A stretch of 64,000 bases of DNA from an uncultured Paenibacillaceae bacterium (GTDB lineage Bacteria; Bacillota; Bacilli; Paenibacillales; K13), in the NCBI GenBank assembly GCA_913056365.1, contig CAJXLT010000016.1, positions 1-64,000 of the forward strand, read 5' to 3'. The notes beneath the pieces were generated by a model. That model saw only the letters and a program-made list of their open reading frames with translations. It ran no database searches and was not told the DNA's origin. This document shows, piece after piece, positions 30,601 to 39,100 of the stretch (its first letter is position 1; the number at the start of each line of letters is the position of its first letter). Both the position numbers and the translations under genes were made by a program.

Positions 30601-30903
30601 CCATCCATAATCGTTCCCGTAAATATAATCCTTGCCATTGACACGAAATGTGGTGAAGGACGTCTCGGGAAAGTCATCCCGAAATAATAACGACTGGTTT
30701 TGATCCCTATCCTTCAAGGGATGACCTTCCTTCGTCTGGATACTGTAACGTCCCGTATCTGGATGTACATGCACCTCAATATAATCGTTCACAATCTCTT
30801 CCAACGTTTCCGGCGTTACTGCAGCCTGGATGACAGGCGAAACCGCCGGGAACACCAACAGGCAACACAAACTTAACAGCAGCAGTCTTTTAGAAATCCC
30901 CAT
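24661..30903 (-). CDS. Giant secreted SLH-domain surface protein
   Basis: About 2080 aa. A signal peptide (residues 1-27, RLLLLSLCCLLVFPAVSPVIQA) is followed by a large N-terminal region I do not recognise (about 28-1180), with a glycine-rich stretch near residue 850 (YITKGGGG). Two fibronectin-III-like modules follow (about 1188-1385), then Ig-like modules with TTPPD and DDAGN signatures (about 1500-1570), a Big-2-like module (1580-1680) and an acidic Gly/Asn/Glu linker (1680-1720). Three SLH domains close the protein (1886-2070; last one ISGYPDGSFRPNASITREEA), anchoring it to pyruvylated wall polymer. The ATG at 30903 has GAGGT 8 bases upstream and overlaps the preceding gene by 14 nt, implying coupling. 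It is the last gene of a three-gene surface operon. Ligand unknown. Confidence 0.9.
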   Translation of the reverse strand: MGISKRLLLLSLCCLLVFPAVSPVIQAAVTPETLEEIVNDYIEVHVHPDTGRYSIQTKEGHPLKDRDQNQSLLFRDDFPETSFTTFRVNGKDYIYGNDYGWMGADSSFLHRPISQGLTNQSVWAVDGLEIIQKLTLVNNKENPNIGNVKISYEVTNTSDSAMQVGSRVLLDTMLGSDDGSPIALSGRNEFVRKETEVDEAIPYFWRAVDHALAPGVMSYGFLRGWGGEEPDRMIVAHWEGISGTKWEYQIDEKLDFTTLRNQYGSADSAVALYWEPTAIAPGEQRVYETYYGLGSFFSSEKQAKYDTQLIAPKELQVNAARDGYVQDIFEVQMVIDNTTSQAEPLQNVKARIGLPLELELLDGEQAEQSIGNIGIHDTKHVTWKVRAKPQTSYTAAQYWVSAQAEGGEELTRSSFVVLPALTGQLPEVQVLDVLPNKLFLEDDTHEIYLRGNGFEALQGNWELDTGLIRQSDGTRYEIQDISVVDDKRMTVRLDTLWRDTSPEPGLYTLEIDSGEYGVFEQTIELTTDESYRSRSYGLLAVTAEDEEYRIVAASSEDELELLRNKEEVLLAIRGKIQEISSGGRTIYEIAPGATINSVVHFDDSRTVQDRFQSKQSMVVEKKERDLYHADDFIEISGLGTLEIPSFSFMSGPFRIELEDGMDYALDADEEKGQLPIEVNWESLGWISAVQQISFFPITIKKAVIGDNSVSFGGSLALNFGALEQEQDKQKQKGTDPLKLSVDTDKISFGLQEDNTFGFIGLRAEGEVGLPEGFVPGMDVSAEARVAVDTFDNIYEMEAHVAFEVIEMDGLFTLRFTESSVPILDNFTFAVGGQPGIPLVPPAVVGYITKGGGGFKNLYDTVTGNYYSLPPLKLVLIGSMDLAKILEADDMTFEASLRGMSFTGGFDIAGMDILKEFSGSIILDDSPNHFAVAMKVNAELSVFEVIQGGLGATLSYDSSRTGIMGPIYMSGNAWVALVIPSYIPFTGDVEIARVEAEVSTESVYARAKALGIPVSVRYYWGDSSPVIRIQSASGDAGVSDEAGFADQKFYDGETGEYLGVMTYGDNFRVASSSKEQGSKDYHAVQILAFDGLEDSSQTYQIDIGEQDYALLELEYSGETPNIVVRDPDGQIVELKENINYRVQEISEEISQSGTLEQRVYVSMIDPKPGQWTVESDQSLEWTLLDVLELPALSEFSVEQTGDHSFRASWQAEHLAGGEVALYLAEDEADSGVLLKNGLNADSGSAEWTVPDTLASGDYYIKAVLYKDETNYHSLYSASTIQIENRYEPVQPNGVEVSPIGNGYYHVNWELPEEVDGFHLYVMDENGEPLAQAGGIEVEGNVREANIGGAFEDAQGQQFGMLPGHNYMISVTAYRMVDGVKVFSAPTYSDVMFLPEPNPAVIGLEVLADNGEIRQFVDSSGRKSYIVNHGAVLVSMQSDQLLDTEIQVNEAYRSAHTGQEWQQTIELQEGANMIQVTGVNEQGDRTIAGVRIISDTTPPDLKVEAAGADYMVTGDSLLIKGAAELGSTVSVNGNPLSLNEEGQFQTVLPMEGYLSRLISVMAEDDAGNQTMYQAEAVNQQVGNLERVEIHLAGSEESVEVGDSYMLDVDQSQVFQLAGIDAEGNVYSLDPTNVEWSILLGEQYGTMSPDGLLQAGHEGEIVVKASYDISRDFALEDTFIVEVRADDSSQPVEPGSDDEWYMPDTGGNSGDGRNDDDENEEEGQPIVHSSDPSIDTLLRQLLQSIIEEEQNVQFVTYAALSTDTDTVISIDNQAELRVFSQEWAETVGIGIGRVTNRSRYETDIVKVMGDIYEFKLSKPVSLAEPPELIVKFALEDVENVDHLGVYGYNERTQQWAYIGGDIQVLEGTVVARLPHLSNKYALLYNPNMPKFSDMEGRWSEDTVYRLASIGVLHGEQQESNTLFLPQRPINRQEFAKIVVAASRVPLNQDELPQVFTDREQAGTWAKPYLAAALERHWLVGSPDGETMRLEPWREISRAEAATIIARMLEDEISDEAAVQAAFKDKDEIAEWASPSISKLRTYGIISGYPDGSFRPNASITREEAAVMVQRVLDLLQKEGKSIE

Positions 30904-33900
30904 TAACATGTACCTCGATTCCGCTCTCGCTTGTAAACTGATCTGGGATCACATACACATGCGCGAGATGATATTGGCGTTCTGCGTCCTGAACAAGGAA
31001 CGTGTAGTAGCCTTGATTTGTAGCAGATAACGTACTCCCCTCCAGCGTCTGAAAGCCAGTTTTGAAATGCCCTTGATCCCACCGGCCGTACGTCCATTTC
31101 ACCGTTACATCTCCCTGAACCCCTAATAACTGCAGCGAAACGGCAGAACCCTTTACCCTTGCATTCCCGTCATCTGTTGGATGCGTATTGACATATACCG
31201 ACAGTTGATCCGTCAACACGACGAACGCCTTGCGCTCAACCACAGTTTCATTGCCTGCCTGATCCTTCACCCTATAAATTATCTCGTACGCTCCTGCTTG
31301 CTCGGAATCGACTTCGTGGTTCACAACGATCGAACTCGTCAAATCACCATCTATGTTATCTATCGCCTGTACATCCGCTATTGGACTCCATTCAGTGCTG
31401 ACCGGGATCAGCAGATGCTCGCCATTGGCGAATTGAATCGTTGGCGCGGTCCTGTCAATATTGGACACTTCAATCGGAATCACATATTCGTTCTGAAGTT
31501 CATCCTCCGCGAGCAACCAGTATATCGTGTTGTGTGTGAACGTCACCGTTGCCTTGCCATCATTATTTAATATGGTAAGCGGACGATCCGACTGTACGGT
31601 TACCGTAACATCATTGCGAGTGGGCTCCGTTTCACTGTAACTCAGTTCAATTTGAGCCTTCGTCTTATCGATATTCGCAACGGTCGCTTCAATCTCAGTC
31701 ATGTTACCGGCCAAATCCTGAATCATAAACGTAAAGCTGCCGTTGTCCCTAAACACACGCTCTTTGCTTCGATTATTGTTCCATACATAAATCGGTTCGT
31801 CCGCACTTACGGTCGCAATGACATCTTCTTTCGTCAAAGCTTCTGTACTGTAAGAAACGTTGGCAATCGGGGCCCGTCGGTCGATATTGTCTACGCTGGC
31901 CGTCACTTCCCTGGTATTCCCCGCTCTGTCCTGGAGCAAGAATACAAACGTGCCGTTGTCCGTAAAGTCCACAGCCGTCCCGCCCCCGTTGTTCAGCACG
32001 ACAACCGGTTCATTCGGACTAATGCTAACTCGTACCGTTGCATTCGTCATACCTGTCACGGAATAATGGACATCCGCTTCGGGTGGTGTTCGATCAATCC
32101 GATCCACAACGGCAGTTGTTTGACTCACGTTGCCAGCTGCATCCCGCCATTCGAATGTAAACAGTCCATTCTCCGTGAACGTGATCTGCTCCCCTCCCTC
32201 GCTGGTGATGATCGGGGCAAGACCTGAATTATCCTCGGTAAGCAGGGTCACTGTGACATCATCGTTAGTCCAGCCGACAGAGCTGTAAGACAGCGTTCCT
32301 GTCGGCGCTTCCCTGTCAATCCAGCTAACTTGGGCGTTCACTTGCCCTTCATTGCCTGCCGCATCTTCATAGAAGAAGGTGAACGTACCGTTATCTTCAA
32401 ACATATAGCTCAAACTTCCGTCATTATTCAACACAGATACAGGTGCACCTTCATTCGAAAAATATACAGATGCGGTTACCGATTGCTGCGTCCAATCCTC
32501 TGTGCTATACGTGATGGCTGGCTGCGGAGCTTCCCGTACAATCCAGTCTACTGTTGCCGTTAGGGTTGACTCATTGCCCGCCTCATCAACAAAGACAAAA
32601 GTATGCGAACCATTCTCCGTAAATACAACCGTCTTCTCTCCGCCAATCACCATTACCTCACTGCGGTCATCCTGCGGCAGCAAGGTCACCGTCACGTTAT
32701 CCCGCGTCCATGACGGATGGCTGTACAGCAACTCTCCGGTCGGCGGCGTTCGATCAATATGCTGAACCGTCACCTCTTCCTCATTCGTCTGTCCGGTTTC
32801 CAAATCCTCAATCGTGAAGGTAAGCGTTCCATTCTCGTGAAACTTGTAGACGGCTTCCGTCACGGTCGCTCCTTCGTTGATTGCTGTCACATGAAGAAGT
32901 TCTGCATTAGATGGAGCCTGAATATGAGACAGCGAACGCTGCGGCTCTCCTTCTACATTAATGGTGACTTCAACCGGCTGATTCGTCCATTGATCAGGAG
33001 ACATGCTCACTTGTGCAATAGGGAGACTGTCATCGATCCAGCTCACCTCAGCTGTCGCTGTACCGATATTGCCCGCTTCATCCTCGAATACAAACGTATA
33101 ACTGCCATTTTCCTCAAAGGTATAAGTTCGTACGTCTCCAGCCGGTGTCGTAACCGTACCCGGTTCATTCAGGACAAGCTGGGCTATAACCGGCATCGCC
33201 GTGCGGGAGTACGTACTGTAACTGACCGTACCTATGGGCGCCGTGTTATCCAGCAGATAAGGATTGCTTACCGCGAAGCTGACGTTCCCCACTTCATCCT
33301 CTGCTTTGATCCACAAATACCAGGTGCCGTCCGTATCGGCTAATTCCGCTTCGCGGTCTGCACCCATCGCATTCCATTCAGCCGACGCCGGTTGTGCGTT
33401 CGCATTTTGCGACCATGCGTAAAATAATGGAATGTTGTCAGCAGCAGTTACGTTATCGCTGGCTTCGATTGCAGTGGACACATGTTGTTGTTTCACGACT
33501 GTGCCATTCGAGACAAAATTGATGATTGGCTTTTGCTTGTCAATGTGTGCAACCGTCACTTCCGCTTCATTCGTATTCCCGGCCAAATCGGAGAAGGAAA
33601 CCGAATACGTTCCATTCTGCTCCACAACTTTCGTTGTCTGTCCCGCTGGTGAAAAGTTGTCTTCATAGGAAACCGTGGCGGTAACAGCACCCTTCGTCCA
33701 GCTGTCCGGGCTGTACGTAATGTCCACAGCCTGAGGAGGTGTGATATCATAAATGATCTCATCTGAGTAGACCTCGCTTATATTCCCAGCACTGTCCCTG
33801 TACTTCACAGACAAAGTTTGAGCCCCTTCCGCGGCATTCAGCGTAATGGACCTTGACTCGATCAATGTCAGCCAGTCACTCCACTCTCCTCCGTTCAGGG

Positions 33901-36079
33901 CAACCGACAGTTCCAACGATGTATCCATAGCATCGGAAGCCGCAAAGTTAGCAGACGCTTCAGCTTCATTCGTATGCGTATCCACAAATTGAACGGTTCC
34001 TGAAGGAGCGAGATGATCCAAGTAAAACGGCTGGCTACGAATCTTCTTCACATTGCCGGCTTGATCGGCTGCTTTGACATGGATGTAATAGATCCCCGAC
34101 TTCTCGTTAAACGTGAAGGCGCCGTCTAGGGAAGCGTCCCAATCCTCTTCATCAACTCCGGGAATTTCGTCTTCAGATACCAGATAAGAAACCGTGTATG
34201 CAGAGAAATCAGGTATTTGCCCGTCTATCTGCAACTGAGTTGTGGCTGAAGATACATACTGTCCGTTCGTTCCATCAACCGTAAAGGCAAGCTCAACAGC
34301 CTCGTTATCTAGCAGAAAGCCCTCGGACGTGCGATATATATTAACATTTCCAAGCTGATCCAACGTCTTCACATAGAAATACCACATTCCATTTTGTCCG
34401 GCTGGCGAAACAGCCAATTCATCCAAGGGAAATGCACCGTCATGTAGAAGCTCCCAATCTTCGTCATCCTCAACAGGAGGCGATAGCGACGGACTCCATA
34501 ACGTATACACTCGCCCACTTTCACCTGGTTCCCCCTCTACCCGGTAAGATATGCTGTGGGATTGGGCCGGTACTGCACTGCCCTCAGAATCGAAGTCAAC
34601 AGTTGGCGCAGTTTGATCCATTCTATATGCCCCGCTGGTGTAAGTCGCCTTATTTCCGGCCACATCCCATGCAGTGACTTCCAATGTATGGTCGCCTTCA
34701 GATAAAGGGCTGCTTACCGTTATACCTGTGTCCTGAACTTCAACGGGTGTTCCACTGTTCCAGCGGTAGGATAGCTTCTCCACGCCCGATTTGCCATAAT
34801 CAGAAGCAGTAACGGTAACTTCCATCTGCTCATTGCTCTCATCGCTTGACGGATCAAAAACAACCATCGGCTTTTCATTGTCGAAGCGAACGGGACCCAA
34901 GGTTTGGATCGTCTCATTGCCGACGTCGTCTACAGCCCGAAGATGTACATAATACGTTCCTGTCACCGTTCCTGGATTCGGAAGGGGCTGTTCCAAGCCA
35001 GCGCCAACGCCATCAATGGTCTCTGAAGCAGGCGCTGCGCTTTGCGTATTCCACTTGTAATACAGCAAGATATCCTCCGGCGCTAAACCGGCGCGATCCG
35101 CTGCATTGACCGTAACAGTATGCACTTGTTGATAACTGTCACCCGGGGGCACTACAATATCCTTGAACACAGGTCCGGATGTATCGATCACAATTTCCTC
35201 ATCCTTGCCCGGATCCTCATCCGTTAGCAAGCCATTCACCGGCAGTGTCCGATCCAGCGGATTACCGGCCAGATCCGTTATCGTCCCTCCTGTTATCCCT
35301 GTCACTTCCAGACCGGCGATATCATCGCCAGGCTGTATGGTGTACGAGAAGTGGGCCGACACCTCGCTTGCCCATGCTAATTGTGCGGTCCTGCCATTAT
35401 TGAGCGTAGCTTGCACCGACTCACTGACCTTCACCTCTTCGTTAAACGACACATTGATAAAAATTTCTTCTCCGGCAGTGAAAATGAGCAAATCCGAATG
35501 CTCAGCTCTACTTCCTGTAATCATCTGCTCAATCTCAGGCGCAGTCAGATCAATAATGATGTCGTCTGTAAACAAATGCGGAATAATTTGATTATCATTA
35601 TCATCAAACTTATCAAATTCATCATTATTTGGATGACAACCGTTGGTTGCCGGCGCTTCCATTCCGTGATCAAATCTTATTTGTTGAACAGTTCCTTCAG
35701 GAGCATCCGATTGGACGGTATAATGAAATGTTATCATGGTAGAACGAATTCCGTCGTAATTATATACTTCCTTCCCATCCCATTTGATATGAAAGTATTC
35801 ATCATCATTTAATTCCGCTTGTACGGCAACATATTGTTCATCCTCCTCGTTTACTCCACAAGCAGCCAAACCGCTCCTAAATTCAGTTTCAACGAAAAGC
35901 ATCTTTAATTCAATCTGATCGCCTTCCTTATAATAATCATCATCCCCAACCGTGTAGATTTCTTTAGGATGAAACCCCTCATATTCCGGGTGTTCTCCAT
36001 TGTGCGCATGAACCCATTGATTGGGAACAACGCTGAGCACGACCAAGAATAAAACCAGATATAATAGGCGTATTTTCAT
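30890..36079 (-). CDS. Secreted protein of tandem Ig-like repeats, no wall anchor
   Basis: About 1729 aa. A signal peptide (IRLLYLVLFLVVLSVVPNQWVHA) precedes an N-terminal region with acidic DDNDN-type stretches that could bind calcium, then Ig/cadherin-like modules with AGN signatures. About nine tandem units of roughly 70-90 residues follow (about 780-1545). Each has the pattern YSxxxWT, then VTVT, NNGG/ENGSFTF, DxAGN and a closing WIDR or NIDK. Near the C-terminus is a DUF5011/HYR-like module (AIDNIDGDLTSSIVV) and a last domain without known signature. There is no SLH, LPXTG or transmembrane anchor. Two adjacent ATGs (36082, 36079) follow GAGGAG; the second has better spacing. It is the middle gene between the two SLH genes, so it may bind to them; that is inference. 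Confidence 0.88.
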   Translation of the reverse strand: MKIRLLYLVLFLVVLSVVPNQWVHAHNGEHPEYEGFHPKEIYTVGDDDYYKEGDQIELKMLFVETEFRSGLAACGVNEEDEQYVAVQAELNDDEYFHIKWDGKEVYNYDGIRSTMITFHYTVQSDAPEGTVQQIRFDHGMEAPATNGCHPNNDEFDKFDDNDNQIIPHLFTDDIIIDLTAPEIEQMITGSRAEHSDLLIFTAGEEIFINVSFNEEVKVSESVQATLNNGRTAQLAWASEVSAHFSYTIQPGDDIAGLEVTGITGGTITDLAGNPLDRTLPVNGLLTDEDPGKDEEIVIDTSGPVFKDIVVPPGDSYQQVHTVTVNAADRAGLAPEDILLYYKWNTQSAAPASETIDGVGAGLEQPLPNPGTVTGTYYVHLRAVDDVGNETIQTLGPVRFDNEKPMVVFDPSSDESNEQMEVTVTASDYGKSGVEKLSYRWNSGTPVEVQDTGITVSSPLSEGDHTLEVTAWDVAGNKATYTSGAYRMDQTAPTVDFDSEGSAVPAQSHSISYRVEGEPGESGRVYTLWSPSLSPPVEDDEDWELLHDGAFPLDELAVSPAGQNGMWYFYVKTLDQLGNVNIYRTSEGFLLDNEAVELAFTVDGTNGQYVSSATTQLQIDGQIPDFSAYTVSYLVSEDEIPGVDEEDWDASLDGAFTFNEKSGIYYIHVKAADQAGNVKKIRSQPFYLDHLAPSGTVQFVDTHTNEAEASANFAASDAMDTSLELSVALNGGEWSDWLTLIESRSITLNAAEGAQTLSVKYRDSAGNISEVYSDEIIYDITPPQAVDITYSPDSWTKGAVTATVSYEDNFSPAGQTTKVVEQNGTYSVSFSDLAGNTNEAEVTVAHIDKQKPIINFVSNGTVVKQQHVSTAIEASDNVTAADNIPLFYAWSQNANAQPASAEWNAMGADREAELADTDGTWYLWIKAEDEVGNVSFAVSNPYLLDNTAPIGTVSYSTYSRTAMPVIAQLVLNEPGTVTTPAGDVRTYTFEENGSYTFVFEDEAGNIGTATAEVSWIDDSLPIAQVSMSPDQWTNQPVEVTINVEGEPQRSLSHIQAPSNAELLHVTAINEGATVTEAVYKFHENGTLTFTIEDLETGQTNEEEVTVQHIDRTPPTGELLYSHPSWTRDNVTVTLLPQDDRSEVMVIGGEKTVVFTENGSHTFVFVDEAGNESTLTATVDWIVREAPQPAITYSTEDWTQQSVTASVYFSNEGAPVSVLNNDGSLSYMFEDNGTFTFFYEDAAGNEGQVNAQVSWIDREAPTGTLSYSSVGWTNDDVTVTLLTEDNSGLAPIITSEGGEQITFTENGLFTFEWRDAAGNVSQTTAVVDRIDRTPPEADVHYSVTGMTNATVRVSISPNEPVVVLNNGGGTAVDFTDNGTFVFLLQDRAGNTREVTASVDNIDRRAPIANVSYSTEALTKEDVIATVSADEPIYVWNNNRSKERVFRDNGSFTFMIQDLAGNMTEIEATVANIDKTKAQIELSYSETEPTRNDVTVTVQSDRPLTILNNDGKATVTFTHNTIYWLLAEDELQNEYVIPIEVSNIDRTAPTIQFANGEHLLIPVSTEWSPIADVQAIDNIDGDLTSSIVVNHEVDSEQAGAYEIIYRVKDQAGNETVVERKAFVVLTDQLSVYVNTHPTDDGNARVKGSAVSLQLLGVQGDVTVKWTYGRWDQGHFKTGFQTLEGSTLSATNQGYYTFLVQDAERQYHLAHVYVIPDQFTSESGIEVHVNGDF

Positions 36080-36101
36080 CATCTTCTCCTCACTTCGCAA
36101 C

Positions 36102-36131
36102 GAGTCACTGCCCCCATAGAGGCAGTGACTC
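36102..36131 (-). other. Perfect intercistronic hairpin
   Basis: GAGTCACTGCC and its exact complement GGCAGTGACTC form an 11-bp stem with an 8-nt loop between the first and second surface genes, about 23 nt before the second start codon. No T-run follows in the direction of transcription, so it is not a typical terminator. RNA processing or stability control of the operon is more likely. Confidence 0.75.
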
Positions 36132-36152
36132 ATCGAGCAATTTATAATTTAT

Positions 36153-39100
36153 TCATTCTACAATCGCTTCCCCGGCTTCCGGTCGCCGGCTGTAGTGATG
36201 ATCCCGTGCTGCCTCTTCGATGATCTCGAAAGCCCAGTGGCTCATCGGTACATCGCTAAATGTCGCCTGTTCTACACCATGCAAGGGACCTCTGTCCAGC
36301 ACCCGGTTTATGACAGCGACTGCCTCAGCACGCGTTAAAGGTTTGTTCGGCTGGAAGCTCCCGTCCGGATAACCTTCCATGTAACCCGCTGTACTAACAA
36401 CGACTATCACTCGCTCCGCCCAGTGCCCTTGAAGATCGTTGAAATTGTGCTCAGACGTTCTATCAATATTCAGCCATTGGGCGACAATGACAGCCATTTC
36501 GGCTCTGGTTATCGCTTTATTCGGATGGAAGGTGCCGTCTGGATAGCCTTGCATCAGTCCTATCCGGCTAATCCCGTTAATCTCATCCAGTGCCCAGTAG
36601 CTAGCTGTTACATCCGAGTAAGCTACCTCTTCATTGGCTCTGCCTGACTGACTTTGCACACGAGAGAGCATGGCTGCCATCTCCGCCCGAGTAAGTGGAC
36701 GATCTGGCTCGAAGGTGCCATTGGAATAACCTGTAATGTAAGCTTGGTGAGCAGCTTCCAACAAGTCTTCTTCTTGCGCTTCCACATGTTCAGACCAGTT
36801 ACTCATGTTGAGCACGGTGAAGGTGCTGAACTTCTCAATGGTAAAGCTTAGGCCTACCTTGCCTTCCGCATATTCGCCAATCTCCGGGCGAAGCAACATT
36901 CTGTCTCCATCGCTGTGCTCAATAAAGACAGCCAAGTCGGCGAGGAAATCCGCTCTTTCATCTGCGTCTTGCGGCAACAGTTCTTCATCCAGCGGCAAGG
37001 TAAGCTGAACTTGTCTGCCTGTCATGTTCGTCTCAATGGTCATCGGTCGTCCAACTACGTCAAGGCTCCCATCGGCCAACGCAATCCGTACCGTCTCATC
37101 TTCCTTCGCTCTTGCTGCAGCCTGCCGCCACTCCTCATCCTTCTTAAGCGGCACAATATCGAAGTACAAGTCTTCGTCCATTTCGGTCAAAGAGCGGTTT
37201 GGAATTGTAATCTGTCCATTCTCAGTGTATATTTCCAGATCAAGACCAAGCTCTTCTACGGATTCTAGCGCTCCGACAGGCAGATCCACCTCCACCTTAT
37301 CGACTTCATCCTTGGCATCCGGGATGACGATCTTGACAGCTGATGCACCGGCATTTGACGCTTTCTCCGCCGCTTCTGCCGCTTTCTCGATAGCGAAATC
37401 AACTTTATCGACTTTGCCTCCGTCTGCGTTTGTCGATCTAGTAATCTCCAATTGTACTGCTGCGCCTTGTCCGCTGGCTTCGACATCAATCATCACCGAT
37501 TCTACCGGACTGGCGAGCGGTGAACCGCCTCCCCCGCTATTGCTACCGGATGATGGATTGCTCGGCTGGTTAGGATCATCTGCTGCCTCGCTCCACTTGG
37601 CGTGCAGGGTCATATTTTCTGTAATTGCAGTATGAAAGCTGAACACATTGCTCAACGCTTCATCCGTATACCAACCGTCAAATGTATAACCTGTTCTCGT
37701 CGGTGCTTCAGGCTCCGTTGCTTGATTGCCATGCTCCACCGATTGACTGCTGACCGTTGCTCCTCCATGGCTGTTGAAGTTGACCGTATAGCTGTTAATC
37801 GACCACTGTGCATACAACGTTACATGATCTGTTCCTATAGTGAATGTATCTCCTGCTGTATACAGCAATCCAGCTCCATTCACATCCTTGGACCATCCCA
37901 CGAACGTATAACCTTCTCTGATCAGATCTCCGGAATTGCCGTATACTGAGACCGTAACGTTAGGTCCATAAGGATGACTGTCAACCGGTACACTACCTCC
38001 TGTGCTGCCGTTGCCGTCATAGGTGACAGTGTAAGACTTTCTTTTCATCACTGTAATTTTGTAGCCAACTTCATCATCGCTATAAGCTACATAAGGAACA
38101 CCTTCATCCACATACAACGCAGGCTCACTCACCGCTCCTGCAGTAAAGCCTTCGATGCCCACAGGTTCCCAACCACTCTCTCCCACTCCGGTATACTTCA
38201 TCACCGTTGCCCTCATAGATTTATCTAAATCCTGATAGACCACATAGGGGGTGCCGTTATACATATACAATGTAGTGAAATCTGCCCTGTCTGCAGAAAA
38301 GCCCGGCTCGCCCACAGGTTCCCATCCGCTTGCTCCTGCAGCCGTATATTTCATTACCGTAGCTCCATCAAATTCCAGCCCGTCCGAGTAAGCTAAATAA
38401 GGAGTGCCGTTATCTACATGTAACGATGTATACCCTGCCAATGGCGCAACACTTCCTGGGTCACCCACAGATTCCCAGCCGGTTGATCCTACCCCCGTAA
38501 ACTTCATCACCTGGGCTTGGGCTAATAGTTGATCTCCCACGATCGCCATTTCTGAATAAGCCACATGAGGGATACCCCCGTATACTTGCAGTGATGTGAA
38601 GGCAATCGCATCATTCGAAAAACCTTCGTTCCCCACAGGTTCCCAGCCTGTTGCTCCTTCTCCCGTATATTTCATCACCGTAGCTTTAGCTTCATTATCC
38701 ATATCTTGATAAGCTACATAAGGGGTGCCGTTGTAAACATATAGCGATGTGTAGGCTACGAAACCACCCGAAAAGCCTTCACTGCCTACAGGTTCCCAGC
38801 CAGACACCCCATCACCTGTATGTTTCATCACCGTGACTTTAGCATCATTTCCTACATCCTGATAGGCCACATATGGGATGCCTTCATCTATATAGAAAGA
38901 CATATGATCCGCTCTATCAGCCGAAAATCCAGGAGTACCGACAGAATCCCAATCGTCTGAATCCGCATTATATTTCTTAACCACGGCTTTACCGGAAATG
39001 CCATCTGAATAAGCCACATAAGGGATGCCGCCATACACATCCAAAGACACAGAGCTTGCCGCCCCTTCCGAAAAACCAGCCGCTCCCTCCAGTTCCCAGT

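Noticed and set aside
30890-36079. Sortase (LPXTG) anchoring of the middle surface protein
   Set aside because: The C-terminus has no LPXTG, hydrophobic helix or basic tail.
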